The notes beneath the pieces were generated by a model. That model had not been told where the DNA came from, made no database searches, and worked only from the letters and a program-made list of their open reading frames with translations. A DNA stretch of 64,000 nucleotides from Paramacrobiotus metropolitanus (lineage: Eukaryota; Tardigrada; Eutardigrada; Parachela; Macrobiotidae): positions 1 through 64,000 of the forward strand of contig NW_026570420.1 in the NCBI RefSeq assembly GCF_019649055.1. Reading direction: 5' to 3'. The position numbers and the translations under genes are program-made. Below, in pieces: positions 24,701-36,300 of this stretch (position 1 is the stretch's first letter; every line of letters begins with the position of its first letter).

Positions 24701-27136
24701 GCATACATGCGCCTATATAAGCATATGTCACGTTATATAGTATATATACGTATTCCCGTATGTATATAATATATTATATGATAAACATGTCATATAATAG
24801 ATGATATATATGTATATATATCGCGGAACATTTTTATTTGAAAAGGTCACGGCATGTATGCGTCTATATATGCATATGTATTGCATTAAATATGCGTAAT
24901 ATGCATATTCGGGTATGTATATAATGTTTATGTTAATGTATTAAGGTCACGAAATATATATATTATGGCTGCTACAGCACGTGGTTGTTCTACGCGATCA
25001 TCTACTACATCTTCGCCTGGTTGCACGACGACCTGGAGAAGACGCACCTCAGCGAGGCCGAGTGGATGCCGTGCATCAACAAGATCAAGGACTTCACCTC
25101 GGCGTACCTGTACTCGCTGGAGACGCAGCACACCATCGGCTACGGCTACCGCTTCGCCAACACCGAGTGCCCGCACGTCATCATCGTGCTGTGCCTGCAG
25201 TGCCTCACCGGGGTGGCGCTGCAGTCCATCCTCGTCGGCGTCCTCTTCGCCAAGCTCTCCCGGCCCAAGATGCGCTCCGAGACGCTCATGTTCAGCCGCG
25301 AAGGTACGTTAATCCGCTCTCGCTGGTACTGCTTCCGCCCGCCCATCGATTGCCTAATCAATTTATTGCTTTTTCTCCCCGCGCTGCGCTTGTCTGCATT
25401 CGTGCTGTACTGCTGCATCAGCACAATGCTAGAAAAAATATCAGCACACCTGATGTAAACAGTAGCCAACGCCGGTCGATAGATCGAAGAGCATTTACAC
25501 TCGCACCATCCAGCGGGGTGTATTAATAACTCCTTAGCTCATAGTTTCGCCGCATCGACGCTGTATTGCTTAAAATAATTGGCGTTTTATTGAATTCAAC
25601 TGACCTTGGAATTTTCTGTAAATTCTCGGCTGCGTCATACAGCTTTAATTATACTGCAAACAAATTTGTTTTCTTCGAGTAACCGGTATAAATTCTAAGC
25701 AACAAACAGCAATGTTTCCTAGTACGAAGATTAATTTATTATGATGTTTATGATGCACGCATCGCTTGCAAACTTCGACAGATACATGTTGACTTTGCGG
25801 GAATTAAGCTGGAAATTTAGCCGTTGGCAGCGGTTTGACCCGCGCGGTTACGGGTTAGCAAAAGGCCGCAATTACTCGAACATTCCTTCGCGGCCATCCG
25901 CGTCCTTTCCGCGAAGCCGCATCCCTCCCATTAAGCGGCTGTGTGTGCTGCATGCCAACCCGGCTATTTTTGATCGCATAATTTCACGCTTGATTTAACC
26001 TGGCGAAGCTGCACTAATGCACAGTTTAACCGGTTAAATTTATCTCGTGTTTTTCCAGCGTGTATTTGCCAGCGCGACGGGAAGATGCACTTTATGTTCC
26101 GCATCGGGGATATGCGCAGGTAAATAAGCAGCACTGATCCCAGTTTTCATGGGATCGGCTGTTATGAAGAAATCCATAGTCAGCTGAGCACGGCATCGAT
26201 TAACGGGGAAATTGACATGATTGGCAGATCGCACATCGTGGAAGCGCACATCCGCGTCATGTGCATGAAGGAGCGGGTCACCGCCGAGGGCGAGGAGATC
26301 CCCTTCTACCAGTACGACGTCAACGTGGGCTTCGCCGACGGCACGGACCGCCTGTTCCTCGTCTGGCCGACCATCATCAGCCACGAGATCGACGCCACGA
26401 GTCCGTTTTACGACCTCTCCGCCGAGGACCTCAAGAACGAACGCCTGGAAGTCATCGGTACGTCGGGGCGCCACTTCCGGTGGTGACCTTTCTGTTTCTT
26501 CGCCTTCCGCGGCGTATTTTTGTTGACCTTTATGTTTGCGTAGTGATACTGGAGGGGATCGTGGAGGCCACGGGGTTGACGACGCAGGCGCGGACCTCCT
26601 ACCTCCCCAGCGAGATCCGCTGGGGCTACCGCTTCGAGAAGGTGGTGCGTCCTTGCCGCGACGGCTCGGTGCGCATCGACCACGACTACTTCAACAAGAT
26701 CTACTACGTCGACACCACGCCGCGCTGCTCCCCGCGCGAACTCTACCGCCAGCAGGAGGAGGAGGCCGCCGCCGCCGAGGTCCCGGCGCCCTCCCCGCCG
26801 CCCTCCACCGCCGCCGCCTCCACGGCCAGCCCCAGTCGGCGCAGTTCGCTGAAGCGTGCGTCCAACGCTGCCTTACTGCAAGCAATACGTCCCAGCGTGC
26901 ACCTTGCCTTGCCGCCGCCCGCCCAGCACTTCCGGCGCCGGCAGTCCTCCCCGGTGGTCTACCCGGCGGCGCACCTGACCCTACCCGACGGTCCGGACGC
27001 CGAGGTTACCCGCCGCGCCTCCACGGCCGCCATCCCCACCTCCAGCAACAGTCCGGCGGTCCTACAGGACCCCCTCTCCTGCGCCAACGCCCCCGTGGTG
27101 CCGCTGCAGAACGTCGAGCTGCCCCGGGTGCGCTAA
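21787..27136 (+). CDS. Inward-rectifier potassium channel (Kir family), six exons
   Basis: Exons 21787-21898, 24086-24416, 24978-25303, 26059-26119, 26228-26457 and 26544-27136 join with matching phases into 550 aa. All introns are GT-AG; an in-frame stop lies upstream of the start. Residues 1-110 are a Ser-rich N-terminus, then the Kir signature [12 protein letters not shown]1 lies at about 135-165, the pore has TIGYGYR (T200-G204), and M2 at about 215-240 leads into AKLSRPK. The cytoplasmic domain includes [24 protein letters not shown] and [15 protein letters not shown]. The last 130 residues are a Pro/Ala/Ser-rich tail. The channel would pass K+ inward at the plasma membrane as a tetramer. 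The M2 position that controls rectification (Asp or Asn in many vertebrate Kir channels) is Gln230 here. Exon 1 is the least certain because its intron is 2.2 kb. Confidence 0.92.
24608..24880 (+). repeat. AT-rich intronic repeats in Kir intron 2
   Basis: Three diverged copies of a GATCACGGCATATATGC or GGTCACGGCATGTATGCG motif, each followed by TATATA and GCATATG, start near 24610, 24690 and 24845. They lie in the 561-bp intron between the N-terminal and pore exons. Confidence 0.6.
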
Positions 27137-27503
27137 GACGGCGGACCCCACCCGGGCGGGTCGCCGGCGGCCGGATCCCGGCGAGAGATCGATCGGGGAG
27201 TCCCCGTGCGCCCCGGGTAGCCGCGAGCTCCAGGCCCCGCCCACTGGCGTCCGGCTGCGCTGCAACGTCGCCTTGATCTTTCAGATATGACTAGTGCAAG
27301 TCCATCGGTTATTTCTGCTTGGATTTATGTAAAATGCCACCAACGCATCACCGCACAAGCAGAAGTGTACAGAAATGCTTCATTTTGTTGCGCTTTCATT
27401 GCCCACTATAATGTTATTAAAATTAATGATTATTATATAATTATGTACTTGTATTCGTATTGGCCTGCTAGTTGTGAATTGTTCGTTCCGGTCGGAATGA
27501 ATT

Positions 27504-27509
27504 AATAAA
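27504..27509 (+). terminator. Polyadenylation signal of the Kir gene
   Basis: AATAAA lies 368 bp downstream of the Kir stop codon in AT-rich DNA. It is the first well-placed canonical signal after the gene, and use is inferred. Confidence 0.5.
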
Positions 27510-27647
27510 GCCTCGATTCTAGTAATGCACAACCGGCACATGCAACGGAAACCTTGCCCCAGAAAAAGTTCTTAGAAATAAGATTCCAAATGAATCGAGC
27601 ATCTACTTTGTAAACTACATTTTCACCAAACGGATTATTCTTTCCAT

Positions 27648-27736
27648 CGCACGCTGCGCGAGACTGCGTACGCGTAGTCAGGCATGTCGATCAAGAATTA
27701 CTCGTACAGTAGCGATTCGCCGATATTTTCAATAAT
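27648..27736 (-). pseudogene. Relic of the last exon of the ATP-grasp gene
   Basis: Read on the minus strand, this reproduces the C-terminal exon of the ATP-grasp gene at 38157-38246. IIENIGES aligns with IIESTGES, FLIDMPDYA with FLMDMLDYA, then AVSR, with a stop codon inside and a small insertion. Nucleotide similarity is visible over the whole stretch (for example ATGTCGATCAAGAA against ATGTCCATCAAGAA). No other exon of that gene was found nearby. It indicates an older duplication of that gene or its end. Confidence 0.7.
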
Positions 27737-28352
27737 AAGAAATTAAGTACTCGTATAAAACAAATAAAAATGCCTATTCTAGTAAAACTATCACAGTTAA
27801 ATTACCATTTAAACAGAAAGTACCAGTACTCTGTATATGTACAAAAAATAAATCCCAAAACAAATAAAAACTGAGTACCTGGTACAGTACGACGAAAAAA
27901 ATTTAGGTGCGAAAATAATTGTGGAACAACCCGCAATTTAAAAGAATTTTTTCGCTATAATTAAGAGAGAATAACAGTATAAAAAATATTTTTCGTGCGT
28001 GCCCGGGTTTACGAGAATAAAACAGCGTCCGAGGGTTGATCAAATTAGTGCAATTGTATCGAGTGGTGAGTAGGAAAAGATGTTGCATGAAGCGGCTCGT
28101 TAGCGGTTACCAACATCGTAGACGATGATAACTGCAACCTAGACTATCACACGTCACATCGAGAGGTGGGCGGTGTTGCAATTCCTAATCCGGCAGCTAC
28201 ATGGTAGTGCCAAGACCACCACCTTTGGCCAGAGGCTCGACGGCGAAGTGGAGATCCAGTCGCAGCGTTCGGCGAGAACTGTGTGGGGTGATGCGAAGGT
28301 AATCATCTGATACGGCACTTCAGGCAAGATGCAACCAAGTACAAAAAACAGC

Positions 28353-30240
28353 AAAGTTTCGTACAGCGTCACTGTCCTGGCCTACGGCCAGAACATCGAC
28401 GCTGTACCAGTATAAAAACTGACAAGTTTCGTACAGCGTCACTGTCCTGGCCTACGGCCAGAACATCGACGCTGTACCAGTATAAAACTGACAAGTTTCG
28501 TAGCGTCACTGTCCTGGCCTACGGCCAGAACATCGACGCTGTACCAGTATAAAACTGACAAAGTTTCACAGCGTCACTGTCTGGCCTACGGCCAGAACAT
28601 CGACGCTGTACCAGTATAAAACTGATGAAGTTTCGTACAGCGTCACTGTCTGGCCTACGGCCAGAACATCGACGCTGTACCAGTATAAAACTGACAGTTT
28701 CGTACAGCGTCACTGTCCTGGCCTACGGCCAGCACATCGACGGTGTACCAGGATAAAAACTGACATGTTTCGTACACCGTCACTGTGCTGGCCTACGGCC
28801 AGCACATCGACGGTGTACCAGGATAAAAACTGACAAGTTTCGTACACCGTCACTGTGCTGGCCTACGGCCAGCACATCGACGGTGTACCAGGATAAAAAC
28901 TGACAAGTTTCGTACACCGTCACTGTGCTGGCCTACGGCCAGCACATCGACGGTCTACCAGTAAACAAACTGACAAGTTTCGTACACCGTCATTGTGCTG
29001 GCCTACGGCCAGCACATCGACGGTCTACCAGTAAACAAACTGACAAGTTTCGTACAGCGTCACTGTCCTGGCCTACGGCCAGAACATCGACGCTGTACCA
29101 GTATAAAACTGACAGAGTTTCGTACAGCGTCACTGTCTGGCCTACGGCCAGAACATCGACGCTGTACCAGTATAAAACTGACAGAGTTTCGTAGCGTCAC
29201 TGTCCTGGCCTACGGCCAGAACATCGACGCTGTACCAGTATAAAACTGACAGCGTCACTGTCGGCCTACGGCCAGAACATCGACGCTGTACCAGTATAAA
29301 AACCACAGCGTCACTGTCCTGGCCTACGGCCAGAACATCGACGCTGTACCAGTATAAAACTGACAAGTTTCGTACAGCGTCACTGTCCTGGCCTACGGCC
29401 AGAACATCGACGCTGTACCAGTATAAAACTGACAGGTTTCATAGCGTCACTGTCCTGGCCTACGGCCAGAACATCGACGCTGTACCAGTATAAAAACTGA
29501 CAGTTTCGTACAGCGTCACTGTCTGGCCTACGGCCAGAACATCGACGCTGTACCAGTATAAAACTGACAAGTTTGCATAGCGTCACTGTCCTGGCCTACG
29601 GCCAGAACATCGACGCTGTACCAGTATAAAACTGACAGTTTCGTGCAGCGTCACTGTCTGGCCTACGGCCAGAACATCGACGCTGTACCAGTATAAAAAC
29701 TGACAGGTTTCGTAGCGTCACTGTCCTGGCCTACGGCCAGAACATCGACGCTGTACCAGTATAAAACTGACAGCGTCACTGTCCTGGCCTACGGCCAGAA
29801 CATCGACGCTGTACCAGTATAAAAACTGACAAGTTTCGTACAGCGTCACTGTCCTGGCCTACGGCCAGAACATCGACGCTGTACCAGTATAAAAACTGAC
29901 AAGTTTCGTACAGCGTCACTGTCCTGGCCTACGGCCAGAACATCGACGCTGTACCAGTATAAAAACTGACAAGTTTCGTACAGCGTCACTGTCCTGGCCT
30001 ACGGCCAGAACATCGACGCTGTACCAGTATAAAAACTGACAAGTTTCGTACAGCGTCACTGTCCTGGCCTACGGCCAGAACATCGACGCTGTACCAGTAT
30101 AAAAACTGACAAGTTTCGTACAGCGTCACTGTCCTGGCCTACGGCCAGAACATCGACGCTGTACCAGTATAAAAACTGACAAGTTTCGTACAGCGTCACT
30201 GTCCTGGCCTACGGCCAGAACATCTACCAGTATAAAAACT
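28353..30240 (+). repeat. Satellite array, about 28 copies of a 70-bp hairpin unit
   Basis: The full unit is about 70 bp, with shorter variants of roughly 50 to 68 bp in the middle of the array. Each unit holds a nested inverted repeat: outer arms GTACAGCGTC and GACGCTGTAC, inner arms CTGGCC and GGCCAG around TAC. Each also has a TATAAAA stretch. Copies at the right end are nearly identical. A diverged subfamily occupies about 28715-29045 with altered but still complementary arms. All spacing is repeated sequence, so this is not a CRISPR array. The final unit is truncated at 30240, about 130 bp before the first recognisable exon of rGC1. Confidence 0.95.
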
Positions 30241-30368
30241 GTAGCCTATCATGCTCAAAGCGCGCCCATCGGTCATAACTCAAGCATTTCTTTACCGAAA
30301 TGGAAAAAATGTCTGGAAATTGAAATAGCAGCATCTGTTGCCGCTGCCTCAATAACTCTTATTTGCAG

Positions 30369-33300
30369 AATGCTCCGCCCAAGCTCTCCAGTTCGCGGAC
30401 CTTGCTCGAGGTTGGTATTGCACGACATTTCGAAAATCTTAACTGACAAGCACTGACAAGAGGAAACGGAACCTGCAACTGTGTGAATTCTGTTTCAGAG
30501 TATGATCTGCCATTTTTCATAAGGTATGCTCGAGACATTAACCATTATTATCTGATTTTTGAATGTGTAGCTTTTCGTGATGTAGAGCAAAAGTGGCAAC
30601 CATCTTGAAAAAAGAAATAACCAGAAAACATCCCGAGGCATTTGAAGTTGTATAGAACAGTATAGTTTTTTATGACAATCTAACGATATCTGGCAGCGCT
30701 TAAAAATACCTGATTGTGGCGCTGATTGTAAGCGAGCTGCCAATACAATCTTTGTACACAGAAGACCAAGTAATCAGCATTAATTTTGTCTTTGTTTCTT
30801 GAGCGCGGTAACGTACCGAACAAGAATTAGTTAAGCTCTTTTGGTAAGCGCTTTTTCGCATACGTATGTTTCCAACATACTTGTGTTGTACAGTATTTTC
30901 CGGTATGAATGCTGTCGCTGTACTAAACGGAAATTAACCAATCCGTTAAGTATTCCTATTATTAACATACAGCTGTAGTCGCGTCTACATCCGGCACATC
31001 CAACTGGGCAAATGCCGCCATAATTAGATTGGTTATGACTCTTGACAGTAGCGTCGGGGAAGAGTGCAATTGCAACCCAGCCTTCCATAATATGTAGGAC
31101 ATTATCGTACAATACAGCATGTCCTTGGCGTAATTGCTTTAAAAGCGGCACTCCATTCCGCACTCCTTCATCAGAAATAAATATCAATCAGCTCGTTTTG
31201 GCCACTGCGGTGACAAAACGCTGGGTTTACAAATATCTGCACTGTACAGTACGTAGCTAGGTATCTGTACACACCACTACCATACCGCTGTGACGCACCA
31301 GCAGCGCCGATTAAGGCACCGCTATAATAAATGTGCATTATGTTAAGGCAACGCCGCGCAATAACTGTAGTTCAACAAAGTGCAAATACATGAACCAATC
31401 GTTTTTATTTGATTTTGCGCTAAATTGTCCTAACTTACGGTGCGGTTAGTCGTACAGTAAAGGTACGGTGAATCGTGCCAGTATAAATGTCACATGTTTT
31501 AGCAATGCCGGAGATCTGAGCTTGACATTTGACAAACAAGACCCGATACTCCACCAGTGCCGCCGCAGGTACCAATTCACAATGCGTTTTGTTATAACAT
31601 AATTATTGCCTTGCGCTTAGTAATGCCACGATATCGTTGTAAAATGGCGGTTGCAGCATCCTTTTCGGGAACGGATGTCGGCGATGCGCTGGCTGCACTG
31701 CTCAAGCGTTATTCCTGGCGGACAGTCACGTTGATCTGCGACACGTTGTCTCGCCACGTGGGCCTTTCCAATTCCTTCGTCATACGATGCGGGGAAACCA
31801 GAAAAGTGTTGGCGAGAGAAAAAGATCCCGCTTATTTTCGTGAAATTGATTCCTCGCACGGTGGACAAGATTATGTGGAGCTGCTGCAAAGCTTCAAAAG
31901 CCGCAGTAGAGGTACCACTTTCAAACAACAGTGAAATCATTTTCCATGGCATACACATGCTTACAGAATTCCTCTTCGTGACCATGCCGGTCTATGTGCG
32001 ACGGTTAATGGTAAGCGCCGGTGTGGGGCTCTATAAAACCTTATAAACAAAATATAAGGTCTTCTTGACAGATTACTGCAAGTGCATTAAACATGACCTC
32101 AGGCGATTTCGTAAGTGTACAATGTTGTCTGTACTGAGACTGCGATATGCGGTATTTGAAGGTTTTTATCACCATTCAACCAATGCAACGTCCCGGCATT
32201 GTGGCCGTTAATTGGGATCAGGGAGATGATGCACAAAATAATCCGGTGCGTTTTTACCTTGGAAATCAGACTGACGTTGTCGTATGCATAATCTGTCGTG
32301 CGCGAATTTGCAGATCGCCTTTCAAGCGTTCCAGAGTTTAATTGTTATTAGAACACTTCTTCAATACTATCCTGCTCGGGGATTGTACCCATGACACATA
32401 TCGCGTTTCCCCGTTGCATTTGCATAGATAACCGCTGTCTAAAAAATTCTTTCGCCCGTTTCTGGCCTGTGGCAGTGGCGATACCGTCCCCGACCTTTTG
32501 CACTAAGTGTTTAGTCCCGTTACTCCACGGGCCATAAATTTCGAACGCTGCAGCGGTGAAATTATATCTCGATTGCATCCAGGCATGTTTTGCCAGTTTC
32601 CTCCTTTCCGCTTGCTCGGCTGCGGCCCCGACATTAGCAAAGGTGCGCTCAATGTACGAAGCTGCGAGTGTATCGACGCAAGTCACATCCACTGCCAGCG
32701 GTTTTCCCCGTTCCCATGGTATTAGTGTAATCACATCCGGCCTCTTGTTATCTTTCGTGGATAGACCTTTCGGTTCCATTCGTGCTGGGAAACCGGCCGT
32801 CTTTAATCCGCGGGTGAACTCACCACTGATGCCGTCGTGTCTAGGCAGTCGTCCGGCTGACCGTTTGCATCGAAGCCCGTGTCGTCCCAAGTTGTCGACT
32901 ATCTCCCCACAAACGCACACGTGAGGTGTAACAATTGGAGCTCCCAAACGCAGTGCCAGAAGGATAGTATTGAAGAAGTGTTTTTGTTATAAACTCGTTT
33001 TTTCTAGTACTCAGTTTGTACTTACATGACGATACTTATTAAAGGCTCCGGATATTGTTATTAGTGGACTCAACCCAAACTAGACAGAAATTGTACCGTT
33101 AACAGAGGAAATAGCCAGTGAAACCGAACGGCTGACCAACATTACTGCTGTTCCTGGAAGCGAGGTAACTTCAAGATGGTCGATGCAGTTAAGATAACAT
33201 TAAAGTTTGTGCAAGGAAAATATGAGAGGGAAAACTAAAGGGAGGGAAACTCTTCTTGACTCTGGCCGAATATTTTGATATTGTGCAGAAAAACGAAGCG

Positions 33301-36300
33301 GTCACATCGGTTTACGAGTCAACTATGATGTTTGCTCAAGTAAGGTTTCAAACTGAAATGTACATACCTGTATGTTGAACAGTTAGTTGCTCTACAAAGA
33401 GAATACGTCATTTCTTACAAGATATATTCACATTCCCACTATGTGATTCGAGTGCCGCAGTACCGATTAGACCGATTTGGAAGTTTTTAAATATTATTTT
33501 AGATATTCAATGAATCCTATCCAGAAGTGTTTACGAAGCCAAAGCGCTCCTTCATCCGAACATACTTCAACCGGGAATTTAATTACGCCGGTCGAACTTA
33601 TGCAACTGATGGAAACGGTGGAATGATTAATTTCATTTTATTTAGCCGATTAAACGTCAATACCACCGATATGGAGGTATAGACTATAGATAAGAAGCGT
33701 GATGCAGCAAACCTAAACTTGCGTTCACTACAGCGTCATAATTATGTATATGGCTCGCGACAGCCTTGTTATTTGGGTTATAGTGCTTTCTTGGGCCGAC
33801 ACACCGTTGTCCTTCTAGGTGGCCATGATCTACAGTCCCCCTTCAAAAAGCTTGGTCAATATTGTGCCGCAGTTATGGCACTGGGTAGGTCGCGATGCCC
33901 CGCCTCCGGACAGACCGCGGTGTGGTTTTCAAGACAACGAATGCGACAACACCGACCCATGTACAGAATGTGAATTTCGTCTTTACGAGCTGCGAGTGAT
34001 AAGACTTTTATGCTGTGGCAGACTTCAAAACAAAAACGGGCGGGGTTGGAGCTGCTGCGTGTGTGATTCTGGTGTCACTTTCCAGTCTGGCTTATTGGCA
34101 AGTGCCCTGCACACAGTGACAAACATGCAAATGAGTCTCTGGTCCAGTTTTGATGATGGACGCCAATGCATTTTACAGCTGGATGAAACGACGACAAGCG
34201 CTGTATGATCCATGGTGGATTCTAGATGGCGAAAAATTTTCCTGTGGTGGCGACGTTACACAAGCGTGCCGCAGTAATACACAGAGGATCGTGGAATTGA
34301 AACTGGGAGTCGTGGCAAAGTATGATGGCAGAGATGTGTACGCTTTGAACATCTCCAGCAATCTGACGACCGATTTGATCAAATGCGTGGCGAAACGAAT
34401 GGATCTCCTTACGTCTTTGCACTAGGTAGGAGCGTACAAAACGAATTTATACAGACTACGTTATAATTTACTTGTACTGGCTTATATAAATAGCAGATTT
34501 TGTGGATGCCAACCTAATTTATCTAACCAAAAACCATGTGTGTGTTTTATGCACTACAACTTTGCTCATAGAATTTACAAGGCAAAATAATTTTATCATG
34601 ATGACCTTTACTTAAATAGCTGCGAAGCCTTCACCGGAGCAACATCGCCCGTTTCGAAGGAATTGTTCGTCATGATGGACAGTGTTTCCTTATTTCGGAA
34701 CACGGTGCGAAAGACACGCTACGTCAACTGCTCGAACAACAACATCTGCCAGTAGATAAGGTTTTAAGGTTATCTCTATTGTGGGAAATGATAGAGCTAC
34801 GCGTCACTACGCGAAGACTTGTGTCTACCCCTGGTCAGTTATTATGCAATTTCGGGTTATGTAATTTTAGGGCTTGCAGTATCTCCATCGAAGTCCTGTC
34901 GGTTTACACGGGAATCTCAGCAGCTTGTGCTGTATTCTGGATTCCAGATACGCTTTAAAAATAGCGCAGGCAAAATATTACAAGATCCTGCATTTGTTGC
35001 AAGTCGCGGAGATTGCGGATGTGGAGGCTCTGAAAAGCCTGTGGAAATCTCCGGAAATCTTGCGGAAGGACACAAACGGCAAACTGCATGCTGTAACCAG
35101 AGCCAGCGATATGTACTCTTTGGGAATTATTTTCCACGAAGTGCATACAAGGTCGCTGCCATACGGCGCCACATTGAATTCAATCGAGTCGATCCAAAGC
35201 AGGTAGACTGATTTGGGCTACATACTCTGTTCTGGGAAGATGCAGTTGGTGATTTGTTTTTAATATTTGGCGTTTGCAGAAGCGGTAGAAAAAATGCGAA
35301 GCACCGGCGGTCCTTCGATATTCACGCTTCCGGAAAAGGTCATCCCGGAACGACTGCAAATCTTGCTGCGATTGTGCCTGGATGTCCCCGTGAAACGGCC
35401 AATGATTCAGACTTTTAGTAAACACTTTCGCGCTATCCAGCGCAAGCCATCGGCTTATTTGATGCAAGTGGTGAAAAAACTGCAGAAACACGCCGAGGCA
35501 CTGGAGCAAGTAGTGGCAGAACGAAGCCGGGAGCTACAAACGGAAATGCTCAAAGCTGACGCACTGCTGCGGGAGATGCTTCCTGCGTATGTCGTAGCCT
35601 AGATTCGCTAAGGCATATCTGTATAAAACTACGTAGTTAGTATAAAACTAGTTTGTATAAGGCATATTAGAATAAAACAAGGAGTCACCAAGTTTTTCTC
35701 TACGCAGCTCCATTGTAAGGCGTCTGCGGAACAAGCAAGTAATCGCTCCGGAAATGTTTAACAGCGCAACCATCACGTTCAGCGATATACCCGTCTTCCA
35801 GAAGAGCGTTTCCGCGAAATCTCCGCTGGCAATAATCGCCTTCCTGAATATGGTCTACTCACATTTGGACCGTCTTATAGAAGCCTTCGATGTGTATAAA
35901 GTGGAAACCATCAGCGATTCCTATCTGGTAAACTGTGCTACTTTTCAAGCTTGTCCGGTAATTTCCTACGTAAAGGTTCAGCTAGCGCGAAGTTTGCGCT
36001 TATCACGAGGGCCACTTCACTACGATTATCAGATTCTCTGAATGCGCTCCGCAGTTAGTTTGTCGCTTACGCACCGACCATTATCTAGCCACCTTCCGCC
36101 AGGCAGTTACTATGATTCTCATAAACTTATATGGCGTGTACCAAGCCACCAGCCAGCCAAATGCAAGTTACGTGTTTAAACAGTGTGGCGTGGCGCGCCA
36201 TAGTGTGAAGTTTGGCGTAACACGCAAATTTGTGTAAATCGCTGTATTGATTCGTCAGAAATTACCGGACAAGCTTGTAGCACGTTCAGTGAAATCATCG

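Noticed and set aside
28353-30240. Regular repeats resembling a CRISPR array
   Set aside because: Every base of each unit is repeated and there are no unique spacers; the host is eukaryotic. It is a satellite.
30831-31187. A 118-codon minus-strand frame with a Cys cluster and a hydrophobic patch
   Set aside because: It lies inside the rGC1 intron region on the opposite strand and I could not match it to any family or to rGC2.
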